Source: Streptomyces sp. NRRL S-1022
Lineage (GTDB): Bacteria > Actinomycetota > Actinomycetes > Streptomycetales > Streptomycetaceae
Reading direction: 5' to 3'
Length of the DNA stretch: 64,000 nt
Assembly: GCF_000720135.1 (NCBI RefSeq)
Contig: NZ_JOIU01000001.1
Span: 186,001 to 250,000 of the forward strand
Below, in pieces: positions 44,627 through 53,027 of the stretch. Every line of letters begins with the position of its first letter. The first letter of the stretch is position 1. A program made the position numbers and the translations under genes. Under the pieces are notes generated by a model. The model worked only from the letters and a program-made list of their open reading frames with translations, did not search any database and was not told where the DNA came from.

Positions 44627-45505
44627 ATGGGTGCCCGCGCTTCTCTGATCGACTTCACCGGAGCGACGCCCAGCCCTCGTGGACTCGATGTCCGATGGAT
44701 CCACGGCTCGCCCTCGGCCAAGCACAACACTGACCCGGACATCCAGGTCCACGCCTACGACGAGCACACGTTCATCCTGCGGCAGAACATGGCGATTGAC
44801 TACGAGGCGCCGTTCCTGTTTTTGCTCTTCGGCAATGAGCGGGCGGTGCTGATCGACACAGGAGCGACCGCATCCGCCGAGTTCTTCCCTCTTCGCCAGG
44901 TGGTCGATGAGCTCATGGAGTCCTGGCTCGTCCGTTACCCCCGACACGGGTACCAGTTGCTGGTGCTGCACACCCATCCGCATGGCGACCACATCGCCGG
45001 CGATGGCCAGTTCACTGATCGTCCCGACACCACGGTGATCGACGCGAAGCTGGCCACCGCCTGGCCGTACTTCGGATTCGCGGACCATCCCGATGCCGTG
45101 GCGCAGGTCGACCTCGGGGGCCGGGTGTTGGAGTGCCTGGCCACCCCGGGCCACCATGATGCGGCCGTCACGTTCTACGACGCGTGGACTGGGTTCCTCC
45201 TCACCGGTGACACGGTCTACCCCGGCCGCTTGTACATCAAGGATTGGCAGGCATTCAGTCGGACGATCGATCGCTTGATCGACTTCTGTGACCAACGGAA
45301 GGTCACCCACGTACTCGGCTGCCATATCGAGATGACCCGGCAACCGGGCGTGGACTATCCGATCCGCACCGTCTACCAGCCCGACGAGCCCCCACTGCAG
45401 CTGACCACCGGCCACCTGCGCGAGATCCGCGCAGCGCTGAAGGAGATCGGTGACCAACCCAGTCGGCGCGCCTTTCCGCTGTTCATCCTCTGCCCTGACG
45501 CTTGA
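44627..45505 (+). CDS. MBL-fold metallo-hydrolase
   Basis: 292 residues. The metal motif LHTHPHGDHIAGDGQF (H-x-H-x-D-H form) follows the beta-strand AVLIDTGA. Further ligands are the His in ATPGHHDAAVTFYDA, the Asp in LLTGDTVYPGRLYI and the His in VLGCHIEMTRQPGV. All are present, so a di-zinc hydrolase of the general MBL fold is likely; substrate unknown. ATG 44627 has AAGGAG seven to eight bases upstream. No signal peptide. It stands alone between an integrase remnant and a set of small-gene remnants. Confidence 0.88.
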   Translation: MGARASLIDFTGATPSPRGLDVRWIHGSPSAKHNTDPDIQVHAYDEHTFILRQNMAIDYEAPFLFLLFGNERAVLIDTGATASAEFFPLRQVVDELMESWLVRYPRHGYQLLVLHTHPHGDHIAGDGQFTDRPDTTVIDAKLATAWPYFGFADHPDAVAQVDLGGRVLECLATPGHHDAAVTFYDAWTGFLLTGDTVYPGRLYIKDWQAFSRTIDRLIDFCDQRKVTHVLGCHIEMTRQPGVDYPIRTVYQPDEPPLQLTTGHLREIRAALKEIGDQPSRRAFPLFILCPDA

Positions 45506-46102
45506 GCGGTACCGACAAGACCGGGACCCGTCCCGGTTCCCCGGCTGTCCGTCTCCTCGTCGGTGACGGGTCCGCCGGGGTCGGTGATGAGGAATTGGTG
45601 GTAGTGGACGCCGCCCGGGCCGTGCCCGGTGGTGATGGGATCGGTCACTGCGGTTGTCCCTGTTGGTGGACGGCTATTTGATCCACAACCGGCCCCCAGT
45701 TCCTGCCCGCCAGCGGCAGAACATCCCGTCCACGGGCGGAGCCCGCAGCCGCCCGGCACCACTGTCCACCCACACCAGCTCCGCCATCGCCGGGCCCAGC
45801 AGCGCCTCTGCCACCGCCACCACCTCCGGGAAGACGACCGCGTCCCGCCCCACGACCCGCCACCGGTCCAGATCACCACCCGCAACCAGGAAGGCGCCGC
45901 GGCCACACCGTCTCTCGCTTCCAGCCGTAAGCCTGCTCCCACCGCCGGGCCCCACCGCCCGCGCCAGCGCGAACACCCGCTCCGGCTCCGCACCGGCCCG
46001 CACCGCGCGCCGCGCCACCGGCCCACCGCCGCTGCGCCGGGTGGACGCAATCAGCCCCGGTTGGCAGGGGGTGTGAGCCCTGTCGCAGGCCGTGCGCTTC
46101 AT
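45506..46102 (-). pseudogene. Two overlapping small-gene remnants
   Basis: On the minus strand, 46102-45674 reads PVARRAVRAGAEPERVFALA, then RWRVVGRDAVVFPEVVAVAE and FCRWRAGTGGRLWIK to a stop. A second reading from GTG 45648 begins VTDPITTGHGPGGVHYHQFL, ITDPGGPVTDEETDSRG, as in small Streptomyces proteins of unknown function, but runs into the end of the MBL gene without its normal C-terminus. Both look coding, yet neither has a firm start or a known family. Confidence 0.35.
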
Positions 46103-46147
46103 CCCGGTCGACTCACCGGTCCCGCCACCGACGGAGGCGCGGGTGAC

Positions 46148-46540
46148 TCAGCCGGGCTCGCCTGTGCTGATGGATGGGCTGGCGGTCATGGTGGTGACTG
46201 CTTCGGCGGCGGTGGCATGGACCGGCAGGACTGCGTCGACACCGGTGAGGACGAGCATTCGCATCAGGCGGTCGGGGACGTTGACGAGTCTGAGTGCACC
46301 GCCCACCGCCTGGGCGGCGTGCCAGAGGCCGATGAGCGCGCTCAGACCGGCGGAATCGCAAAAGCCGACCTGTGACAGGTCCAGAACCAGGTGCGGACAT
46401 CCTTGCTCGAGGATTTCCGAGGCTTCGTGGCGCAGGGTGTCCGCGGTGCGCGTGTCCACGTCGCCGAGGACCGTGGCGATCGCGAGGTCGGGACGGGGGT
46501 GCTGGACGGTCAGCTGCAGCGTGTCGGGCACGTCGGTCAT
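46148..46540 (-). CDS. STAS-domain anti-sigma factor antagonist
   Basis: 130 residues: LTVQHPRPDLAIATVLGDVD, then HLVLDLSQVGFCDSAGLSAL and IGLWHAAQAVGGALRLVN. The CDSAGLSAL motif carries the Ser that a partner kinase phosphorylates, so the switch is intact. ATG 46540 overlaps the TGA of the SpoIIE-type phosphatase gene upstream, so the phosphatase most likely dephosphorylates this protein (established for SpoIIE/SpoIIAA and RsbU/RsbV systems). No anti-sigma kinase is encoded next to it. Confidence 0.9.
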   Translation of the reverse strand: MTDVPDTLQLTVQHPRPDLAIATVLGDVDTRTADTLRHEASEILEQGCPHLVLDLSQVGFCDSAGLSALIGLWHAAQAVGGALRLVNVPDRLMRMLVLTGVDAVLPVHATAAEAVTTMTASPSISTGEPG

Positions 46541-48024
46541 CACTCCTGGCCGAAGTGTTCGGGCGTGGCGGCGGTGTGGGCGGTGGCGGCGATACTGCCG
46601 TCGGGTGTGGTGTGAGGGTGAGGGACGGACAGGGCCAGCAGGGCCACGTCGTCGCCGGCTCCGTCGGGCAGCGAGGCCAGCAGGGTGATGCTGTCGTCGA
46701 CCAGGGAGGTGGCGGTGACGGGCCCGGTGCGCTGGTGGAGGAAGCCGGTCAGGCCGTCCTCACCGAGGATGGCGCCTTCGGTGGTGCGGGCTTCGATCAG
46801 CCCGTCGGTGTAGAGGAACAGGCTCTCCCCGGCCGTTAGGGAGAAGGTGGTCTGGGCGAAGGGCGCCTGAGGAAAGGCGCCGACGAGCATGCCGCCCTTG
46901 GGGCGTACGGCCCGCACCCAGACGGCGTCGCTGTCGTCGGGGCGGACGTGGTAGGCCGGCGGGTGACCGCCGGTAGCGACGGTGACGGTGAAGCCGCCGT
47001 CCTCCCGGGACGCCAGGAGACCGAAGAGGACGGTGCAAAAGCGGCGGCCGGCGGTGACGTCGGCGAGCAGCATGGTGTTGAGCGCGCTCAGCACGGTGAC
47101 GGGGTCGGCGTTGACCTGGGCCGCGGCGCGCAGGGTGTGGCGGGCCAGGGCGGTGACGGTCGCCGCCTCGGGCCCTTTGCCACACACGTCACCGAGGAAG
47201 AACGCCCACCGGCCGCCGTCGAGGGGGAAGACGTCGTAGAAGTCGCCGCCCACGTCGTGGGCGGAGGCGGTGCGATAGTGGCAGGCCAGTTCCAGGCCCG
47301 GCACCACGGGAAGGGCCGGGGGCAGCAGGGTGCGCTGAAGGGTGGAGGCGAACGCGGCGATGGCAGCCTTGTCCCGCTCAGCCTTCTCCCGCGCCGCCCG
47401 TTCCGCCTCGGCCCGCGCCCGTTCCGCCTCGGCGTGCCGCCGTTCCGCCTCCCGGCGGGCCTGCTCGTCGCGCAGGGCCCGCAGCGCAGACAGCCGCAAC
47501 TCCATCTCGTCCAGTACGATCGCGGCGAGATCGGCCAGGGTGGCGGTGTCCTCCTCGGTGATCGAGCGCGGCCGGGTGTCGAGGACGTTGACCGTGCCCA
47601 GCCGGTGCCCCTCCGGGGTGATGATCGGTGCGGCAGCGTAGAAGCGCACTCCCATCTCTCCGGCGACCAGCGGATTGTCCACCGCGACGGGGTCCTGGAG
47701 AGTGTCGGGGATGACCATCGTGTCATCGCGCAGGATCGCCGAGCCGCACAGGCCCGGATCACGGCCGATCTCCGCGACACCCTCCAGGCCGTGGGCGGCC
47801 TTGAACCAGATGCGGTCGGTGTCGACGATGGTGACGGTCGCCACCGGTACGTCGAAAAGCCGGGCGGCCATCGCCGCCACCCGGTCGAACGCCCCGTCGG
47901 GCGGAGTGTCGAGGATGTCGTAGCGGCGCACCGCCGCGATACGGGCCGCCTCCACATCCGGGTCAGGGACCAGCTCGGGGCGGCGCCCGGGAGCCGGGTC
48001 GGTGGCCGACGCCTGCTGCATCAT
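46540..48024 (-). CDS. GAF-SpoIIE (PP2C) phosphatase
   Basis: 494 residues. N-terminal GAF domain (RIAAVRRYDILDTPPDGAFD, WFKAAHGLEGVAEIGRDPGL), a coiled-coil linker rich in Arg/Glu/Ala (residues 180-230), then a SpoIIE-type phosphatase: LQRTLLPPALP, VGGDFYDVFPLDGGRWAFFL and GDVCGKGPEAA, with ATGGHPPAYHVRP, LFLYTDGLIEART and GDDVALLAL. The metal ligands (GGDFYD, GDV, TDG, DD) are all present. ATG 48024 (GGAGAGGA upstream) or 48021. It overlaps and should act on the STAS protein; the GAF domain would sense the signal. Cytoplasmic. Confidence 0.92.
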   Translation of the reverse strand: MMQQASATDPAPGRRPELVPDPDVEAARIAAVRRYDILDTPPDGAFDRVAAMAARLFDVPVATVTIVDTDRIWFKAAHGLEGVAEIGRDPGLCGSAILRDDTMVIPDTLQDPVAVDNPLVAGEMGVRFYAAAPIITPEGHRLGTVNVLDTRPRSITEEDTATLADLAAIVLDEMELRLSALRALRDEQARREAERRHAEAERARAEAERAAREKAERDKAAIAAFASTLQRTLLPPALPVVPGLELACHYRTASAHDVGGDFYDVFPLDGGRWAFFLGDVCGKGPEAATVTALARHTLRAAAQVNADPVTVLSALNTMLLADVTAGRRFCTVLFGLLASREDGGFTVTVATGGHPPAYHVRPDDSDAVWVRAVRPKGGMLVGAFPQAPFAQTTFSLTAGESLFLYTDGLIEARTTEGAILGEDGLTGFLHQRTGPVTATSLVDDSITLLASLPDGAGDDVALLALSVPHPHTTPDGSIAATAHTAATPEHFGQE

Positions 48025-48149
48025 CGGCTTTCCTCTCCGTCGATGGGCTGCCGCCGTGAACGGCATGAACCCGCGCAGCCTAAATCGACCACACACCCGA
48101 ACACCAATGCCAGCCACGGCCTGCCTGGCGAGGTGATCCGCCCGACCCC

Positions 48150-48390
48150 CACGGAGCGGTCGGCACGAGGCGCTTCCGCCGCACCCTGGCCTGGCACATC
48201 GCCCGCCGTCCGGGCGGGCTCGTCGCCTTGGCCATCCAGTACGGACACCTGCGCACCGCGCTGCTGTCCGAGGGGTATGCCGCGCGCAGCCGCGAGGGCA
48301 TCCATGAGCTGATCGACAGCGATACCGTCCGCGCCGTGGCCGACATCGTCGGCGACCTCAAACGACGATACTTGATGAGGTCCGGCTGTC
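48150..48390 (+). pseudogene. Integrase C-terminal remnant
   Basis: The frame GTRRFRRTLAWHIARRPGGL, then VALAIQYGHLRTALLSEGYA and RSREGIHELIDSDTVRAVAD fits the end of a large Streptomyces transposon integrase, with the catalytic Arg in RRTLAWH, a histidine and the tyrosine near the YA of SEGYA. Only this part is present and it runs into the neighbouring hydrolase gene's 3' end. Confidence 0.6.
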
Positions 48391-49167
48391 AGCCGGCAAG
48401 CCCGGCGTTGACGATCGCCTTGATGTACGGGAGGTCATTGCCGGTCCCCCTCGGGTTCGGGGAGTACACCACGCGGTGTCGGAGGTCGCGGGTAGCGAAG
48501 AACCCGTTGTCCCAGCCGGGGCGGGAACCGGTCTTGCCCCACGTGTACTCGCCGCTTGGGAGCTGGTAGCGCAGGAGTCCGCCGATGCTGTAGCAGGCCG
48601 CCTGACCGACGCAGTTGGTGTTGTCGGCTGCGCTCTTCAGGTTCGGTACCTCGAATACCAGCCCCTGCTGGGCGGGTGGGAGCAGGCTGCTGGAACAGTG
48701 CGGTGATGAAGCTGTCCAGGTCGGCGGCGGTGGAGATATGCCTCCCTCGGCCCACGGGTACGGGCTCTGCAGGCCGCTCGTGTGGTCGAGGAGCTGGCGC
48801 ACGGTGACGCGGTTGTACGCCTCGGGCAGCACTTGGGGGACGTACCTTCGCGCCGGTGTGTCCAGGCCGATCCGGTGCTCGGCGACGAGTTGGAGAACCA
48901 CCGTGTTGGTGAACGCTTTGGTGACACTGCCGATCCGGGCATAGGCTTCAGCGGTGACCGGGCCGGCGGTGGCGCGCACGCCGTCCCGTCTGATCAGCGC
49001 GCCCGCAACGACGTCGTCGGGCAGGTGGTCGAGGATGTCCTGAACCGTGAGGTTCGCGGACGCCGGGGCGCTGGAAGCCGGCGTGGCGGCGGCGGTGGGC
49101 AGGGTCACGCCGCGGCGGTGAGAGCGGTGGCCAGGGCGAGGGCGGTGACGGCAAGACGGATGCGCAT
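48389..49167 (-). pseudogene. Serine hydrolase (beta-lactamase/DD-peptidase fold), broken
   Basis: ATG 49167 begins a signal peptide (MRIRLAVTALALATALTAAA) that meets a TGA; the mature part continues in another frame with SANLTVQDILDHLPDD, ARIGSVTKAFTNTVVLQLV (S-x-x-K) and YVPQVLPEAYNRVTVRQLLD. After HTSGLQSPYPWAEGG the frame shifts to ISTAADLDSFITALFQ and back, and the stretch that should hold the Tyr-x-Asn motif is deleted. The end GEYTWGKTGSRPGWDNGFFA keeps the KTG-like triad. Not functional. Confidence 0.82.
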
Positions 49168-49354
49168 CGAAGCTTCTTCTCCACGGCGATGATGGGACTT
49201 CTTGACAACGCCAACTCTGCTGCGTGCAGTCGCCGTCGCCCCATCCGTTCGCCGGGTTGGACAGGCTGCGGTTGCGAGGGGGCGCCCGCTGGGGAGGCAG
49301 GCCGCCCCCAGTCGCAGCCTGACCCAGCCCGGCGAAACCCATGCGGTCACAGCA

Positions 49355-50155
49355 CTAGCTTCGGCTGCGGATCATCGCCATCAGCAACCCGTGGGTCTCG
49401 TCATCGGCGGCGACCACAAGCCCGCGGCCTGCCTCGCCGATCGGGGCACCGTCGATCCCGGTGACAGTACAGCCGGCAGCCCGGCACAAAGCGATGCCGG
49501 CCGCGAAGTGCACGCTCCTGGAGAGGTCGCCGCCATCGGTGACATACGCAGCGCGCCTGCCGGCAGCGACCCACGCAAGCGCCAGCGTCGTGGACACGAC
49601 GCGCGGCCGGAACCGCTCGACGAATGCAGGGTGGGCCAGCAGATCCACGGCCCGGAATCCCGGCGCACTGGGGAACGGCGGATCCAGGTTCACGTCCACC
49701 AGCCGGGAGGCGGGCGTGGGCGTCAGCGGTGCGTCGTCGGCCCCGTCATGCCGCTCCCAGGCCGTCTCCCCGTCGGTGAAGAAGACCTCGCCGCCGAACG
49801 GGTCGGCCACCGCCGCCGCTCCGCCGCGCAGCGCCACGTTGACGGCCACCAGCATGTTGCCGACGGCGTAGTTCAGCGTGCCGCACAAGGGATCCACCAG
49901 CCACTGGCGCACAGCGTCGGCGTCGCCGTGCTGCCCGCCTTCCTCGCCGAGCACCGCGTCATCGGGCCGTGCGGCACGGATGACCCCGATGATCGTTTTC
50001 TCCGCCTCCACATCGGCAGCGGTAGCAAAGTCCCCGGCACCCTTGTCGATGCGGTTGAGGCGCTGGCCGTACATGTTGCGTACCATGTCCGCGCCAGCCT
50101 GCGCCCCGGCTGTCGCGACTGCAGCATCGTCGGAACTCGCGTATGAGTTGATCAC
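49355..50155 (-). CDS. Inositol monophosphatase family protein
   Basis: 266 residues. FIG/IMPase fold: DFATAADVEAEKTII (substrate/metal start), DAVLGEEGG with the metal Glu pair, WLVDPLCGTLNYAVG, and CRAAGCTVTGIDGAPI. The canonical metal motif is D-P-x-D-G-T; here Cys replaces the second Asp (DPLCGT). This variant occurs in an actinobacterial subgroup, so the enzyme may still bind metal in altered form or have a different substrate. ATG 50155 used; upstream signals are not distinctive. It ends next to a broken hydrolase and is followed on its 5' side by an IS630 end. Confidence 0.82.
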   Translation of the reverse strand: MINSYASSDDAAVATAGAQAGADMVRNMYGQRLNRIDKGAGDFATAADVEAEKTIIGVIRAARPDDAVLGEEGGQHGDADAVRQWLVDPLCGTLNYAVGNMLVAVNVALRGGAAAVADPFGGEVFFTDGETAWERHDGADDAPLTPTPASRLVDVNLDPPFPSAPGFRAVDLLAHPAFVERFRPRVVSTTLALAWVAAGRRAAYVTDGGDLSRSVHFAAGIALCRAAGCTVTGIDGAPIGEAGRGLVVAADDETHGLLMAMIRSRS

Positions 50156-50224
50156 GCCGTGCAGACTAGCGAGGCGAAGCCACCGTCCTCGGCGAACCCT
50201 CCCGGTCAGAGCACCAGTGCCGTA

Positions 50225-51358
50225 TCAGGCAACGTCCGCCCTGTTGACCACCTTGCGCAGCCGTTCGTCGGTGGCGTGCTTATTGCGCCAGATGATGTAG
50301 CGGCGGATCATGCTGCCCTGTTCCTTGTGACTCTGGTGGTCGGTACCGTCGAGGGCGAAGTAGCGCAGCGCGGTGAACCGGGCCTCGATCCTGTTCAACC
50401 ACGAGCTGTTCGTCGGCGTGTTGGCGAGCTCGACGTTGTTCGCCGCGGCCCAGTCGCCGACTCGGGTGTCCTTCTTCGTGGTCAGGTGCGGCGAGAAGTT
50501 GTCGAGCACGATCGCGATGCGGATCTCCGGCGGGTAGAGGGTGCGCAGGTAGCGGCAGAATTCCAGGAACCTCGTGCGGTTCTTCGTCGGCTTGATGTGG
50601 CCGTAGAGCTTGTCCTGGCACAGGTCGTAGGCGGCGAACAGGCGCCTGACCCCGTGCGGGCGGGTGTAGGTGGCCCGCCGGCGGGGCCTGGGCTCCCGGT
50701 CCGGATCCTTGTGGCGACCGCCGCGCTCGGCCCACTGTCGGCCGGGGTGGGGCTGGAGGTTGAGTGGCCCGAACTCGTCAAGGCAAAAACGACTTCGGGC
50801 TCACCGTCCTCGGGTATGACCTCGCCGTCGACGATCGCGTAGAGGTGCTCGACGCGGGCTTTCTTGGCGGCGTAGTCGGGGTCGCGGGAGGTCTTCCAGG
50901 TCTTCACGCGTTGAAACGACACGCCCTCCTCCCGGAGCAAGACCCGAAGGCCCTCGTGGCTGATGTCGTCGACCACCCCCTCGGTGACCAGGAAGTCGGC
51001 CAGCTTAGCCAGGCTCCAGGTCGAGAACGGCAGGCCGTGCTCGGTCGGCCTGGACTTGGCGATCTTCTTGGTCTCGCGCCGCTCGGGCAGGGGTGAAGGC
51101 CCTGGGTCGGCCGCCCCGGTACTTCGGGTAGAGCGCCTCGAAGCCGTCGGCGTTGAAGTTGTGGATCACGTCCCGGCCCCGGTCCGCGCTGGTGAACGTC
51201 ACCTCGGCGATCTTCGCCAGGGGCATGCCCTGCGCGGACAGCAGCACCATCTGGGCTCGCCGCCAGGTCACCACCGACCCCGTGCCTCTACGGATGATCC
51301 GCAGCAGGCGCTGCCCCTCGCCGTCATCGGTCTCGCAGACGCGTACTTGTTCTGCCAC
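50225..51358 (-). pseudogene. IS630-family transposase, frameshifted
   Basis: From GTG 51358: VRVCETDDGEGQRLLRIIRR, WRRAQMVLLSAQGMPLAKIA and GFEALYPKYRGGRP. A shift near 51100 leads into FSTWSLAKLADFLVTEGVVD and VKTWKTSRDPDYAAKKARVE, and another near 50790 into RRLFAAYDLCQDKLYGHIKP, IAIVLDNFSPHLTTKKD and TNSSWLNRIEARFTALRYFA with the last Glu. The stop (50225-50227) lies in the inverted repeat. Two shifts leave it probably inactive. Confidence 0.8.
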
Positions 51359-51391
51359 CCAGACAGCTTGACGACACCGCGCCGTCCGTTC

Positions 51392-51447
51392 CAGCATCCG
51401 AACGGCGGGACACACAACGGGGCGAAGGCTGCCTGACGCGGCACTAG
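51392..51447. repeat. Inner IS630 right end, copy of 52861-52914
   Basis: These 56 bases match 52861-52914 closely (CAGCATCCGAACG start, CGGCACTAG end, roughly 80% identical). It borders the VOC gene's 3' side. Its last 18 bases form the imperfect partner of the left end at 50216. Confidence 0.75.
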
Positions 51448-51501
51448 CGCACGGCATACGCATGAATGCGTATGCCGTGCGCACTGCGCCAGGTTCCGGC
51501 C

Positions 51502-51909
51502 CTACAGGGCCACGTTCGCGCTCTCGTTCCCGTTCTCCGTGGCCCATTCGACCAGCTCGATGGGGACCCCGTTGGGGTCGGCGACCATGAACAGTCGCTC
51601 GCCCCACGGCTCCTCGCGCGGCTCCAGGGTGATGGTGACCCCTTCGGCGCGCAGTCGCTCGTACTCCTTGTGCAGGTCGCTCACGACGAAGGCGAGGATC
51701 ACCCCGTCCGCGGGCCGGTCGCGGAAGCCCTCGGGGAGCAGTTCGAGACCGCGCCGGTGGAAGACCACGTTGGGCGCGTCGGGGTGGCCGAGGGAGGCGA
51801 AGCCGTCGGCGGCCATGGCCTCGGTGTAGCCGAAGTGCCTGGTCAGGAACAAAGCGGAGGCGGGAACATCGTCGACGGTCAGGCATATGGCGGTGTCGGT
51901 GATCTGCAC
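51502..51909 (-). CDS. VOC family protein carried with TetR
   Basis: 135 residues from GTG 51909, preceded by GAGGAG. Glyoxalase/bleomycin-resistance fold: TDTAICLTVDDVPASALFLT, FASLGHPDAPNVVFHRRGLE, VILAFVVSDLHKEYERLRA and RLFMVADPNGVPIELVEWAT. The Glu of the last strand (PIELVEW) and an early position could bind metal. Function unknown; detoxification or ligand binding is possible. It is divergent from a TetR gene with a repeated operator-like motif between, and both lie between two IS630 ends. Confidence 0.85.
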   Translation of the reverse strand: MQITDTAICLTVDDVPASALFLTRHFGYTEAMAADGFASLGHPDAPNVVFHRRGLELLPEGFRDRPADGVILAFVVSDLHKEYERLRAEGVTITLEPREEPWGERLFMVADPNGVPIELVEWATENGNESANVAL

Positions 51910-51939
51910 GAAACTCCTCGCTGGGGCGGCTCTCGAGCT

Positions 51940-51980
51940 TTCTCTATACATTGTACTCTATACGTCGTACAGAGTTGTGG
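51940..51980. promoter_or_regulatory. Operator-like repeats between VOC and TetR genes
   Basis: CTATACATTGTAC (51944-51956) and CTATACGTCGTAC (51958-51970) are tandem half-palindromes (TATAC/GTAC) 14 bases apart in an A+T-rich stretch between the two divergent starts. TetR binding here is inferred. Confidence 0.55.
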
Positions 51981-52011
51981 CGCACCACATTTCCGGAGGG
52001 CTGGAGGAGCT

Positions 52012-52788
52012 GTGACGAAGAACCGCAGCGGGGGTGGGGACCCCGTTCGCACGCTGGAGTTGCTGTGGCGCGCGGGCGGCGCGCCGGAGCCGCCGACCGG
52101 GCGGCGCGGCCCCCGCCAAGGGCTGACCGTCGACGCGGTGGTCGATGCGGCGGTCGAACTGGCCGACGCGGAAGGCCTGGACGCCCTGACCATGCGCGCC
52201 CTGGCCCAGCGGCTCGGGGTGACGCCGATGACCGTGTACACGTACGTCCCGGGCAAGGCCGAGCTGCTCGACCTCATGCTGGACGAGGTGTACGGGCGGA
52301 TGGAGCTGACGCCGTTCGGCCCGGACGAACCGTGGCGGGACCGGGTCACCCGGGTAGCCGAGGACAACCGGGATCTCCTGGTGCGCCACCCGTGGATCGC
52401 CGAGATGTCCGTCACCCGCCCGCCCCTGGGCCCCGGCGTGATCGGCAAGTACGAGCACGAGCTGGCGGCCTTCGAGGGCATCGGCCTGCCCGACGCCGAA
52501 CAGGACGCCGCCCTCACCCACCTACTGGGCTTCGTCCACTCCACCGCCCGGGCGGCTGCCGACGCGGCCGAGCTGAACAGCCGGCAGAGCGACAACGACT
52601 GGTGGGCCGAGGCCGGGCCGCTACTCGCCCAGGTGATCGACGTCGACCGCTATCCGCTCGCCGGGCGGGTTGGCGAGGCCGCCGGCGCCTACAACCCGGA
52701 CGTGGTGTGGGCCTTCGGGCTCCAGTGCGTGCTGGAAGGGCTGGAACGGTGGGCCGAGAGGCAAGCGGGTGGGGCGGGACGGCGTTAG
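52012..52788 (+). CDS. TetR family regulator (TetR_C type) carried with VOC
   Basis: 258 residues from GTG 52012, which follows GGAGG. A leading 40 residues rich in Arg/Pro/Gly precede the helix-turn-helix: VDAVVDAAVELADAEGLDAL, TMRALAQRLGVTPMTVYTYV and LLDLMLDEVYGRMELTP. The long C-terminal helical domain (WRDRVTRVAEDNRDLLVRHP, GLQCVLEGLERWAERQA) fits the tetracycline-repressor-like C-terminal class. Likely controls the divergent VOC gene. Complete and without lesions, unlike the adjacent transposase. Confidence 0.9.
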   Translation: MTKNRSGGGDPVRTLELLWRAGGAPEPPTGRRGPRQGLTVDAVVDAAVELADAEGLDALTMRALAQRLGVTPMTVYTYVPGKAELLDLMLDEVYGRMELTPFGPDEPWRDRVTRVAEDNRDLLVRHPWIAEMSVTRPPLGPGVIGKYEHELAAFEGIGLPDAEQDAALTHLLGFVHSTARAAADAAELNSRQSDNDWWAEAGPLLAQVIDVDRYPLAGRVGEAAGAYNPDVVWAFGLQCVLEGLERWAERQAGGAGRR

Positions 52789-52860
52789 GGCGCAGGAAAG
52801 GCGGCCGCTGGGTCAGTGGTACCCGGTGGTGTGCGCCGGGCAGCAACGCGCCGCCCGGAT

Positions 52861-52914
52861 CAGCATCCGAACGTCGCGTCACAACAGGGCAAACGTTGCC
52901 TGATACGGCACTAG
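52861..52914. repeat. Outer IS630 end bordering the TetR gene
   Basis: The 54 bases repeat 51392-51447, and the terminal 20 (52893-52912) are the exact inverse of 50216-50235. It defines the right edge of the second IS630 unit. Confidence 0.8.
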
Positions 52915-53027
52915 CCCGTATCACGGGTGAACCGCGGTGAGGTTTGGGCGTCATCTCCGGTCGCTACGATGCGCGCCGGGGTCGCGCCCCAGGGGGGCGC
53001 GGGAACGCTTCCTGAGGGGGATCACCT

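Larger units (their letters stand above)
50216..52912. mobile_element. IS630 unit carrying the VOC/TetR pair
   Basis: The outer ends 50216-50235 and 52893-52912 are perfect 20 bp inverted repeats beginning AGTGCCGTATCAGG. Inside lie an IS630-type transposase (minus), its own inner right end near 51428-51445 (three differences from the left end), and then the VOC and TetR genes. A 56-base stretch ending at 51447 is repeated at 52861-52914. So a second end borders the passenger genes, as in the unit at 27.3-30.0 kb. A TA duplication is not visible. Confidence 0.65.
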
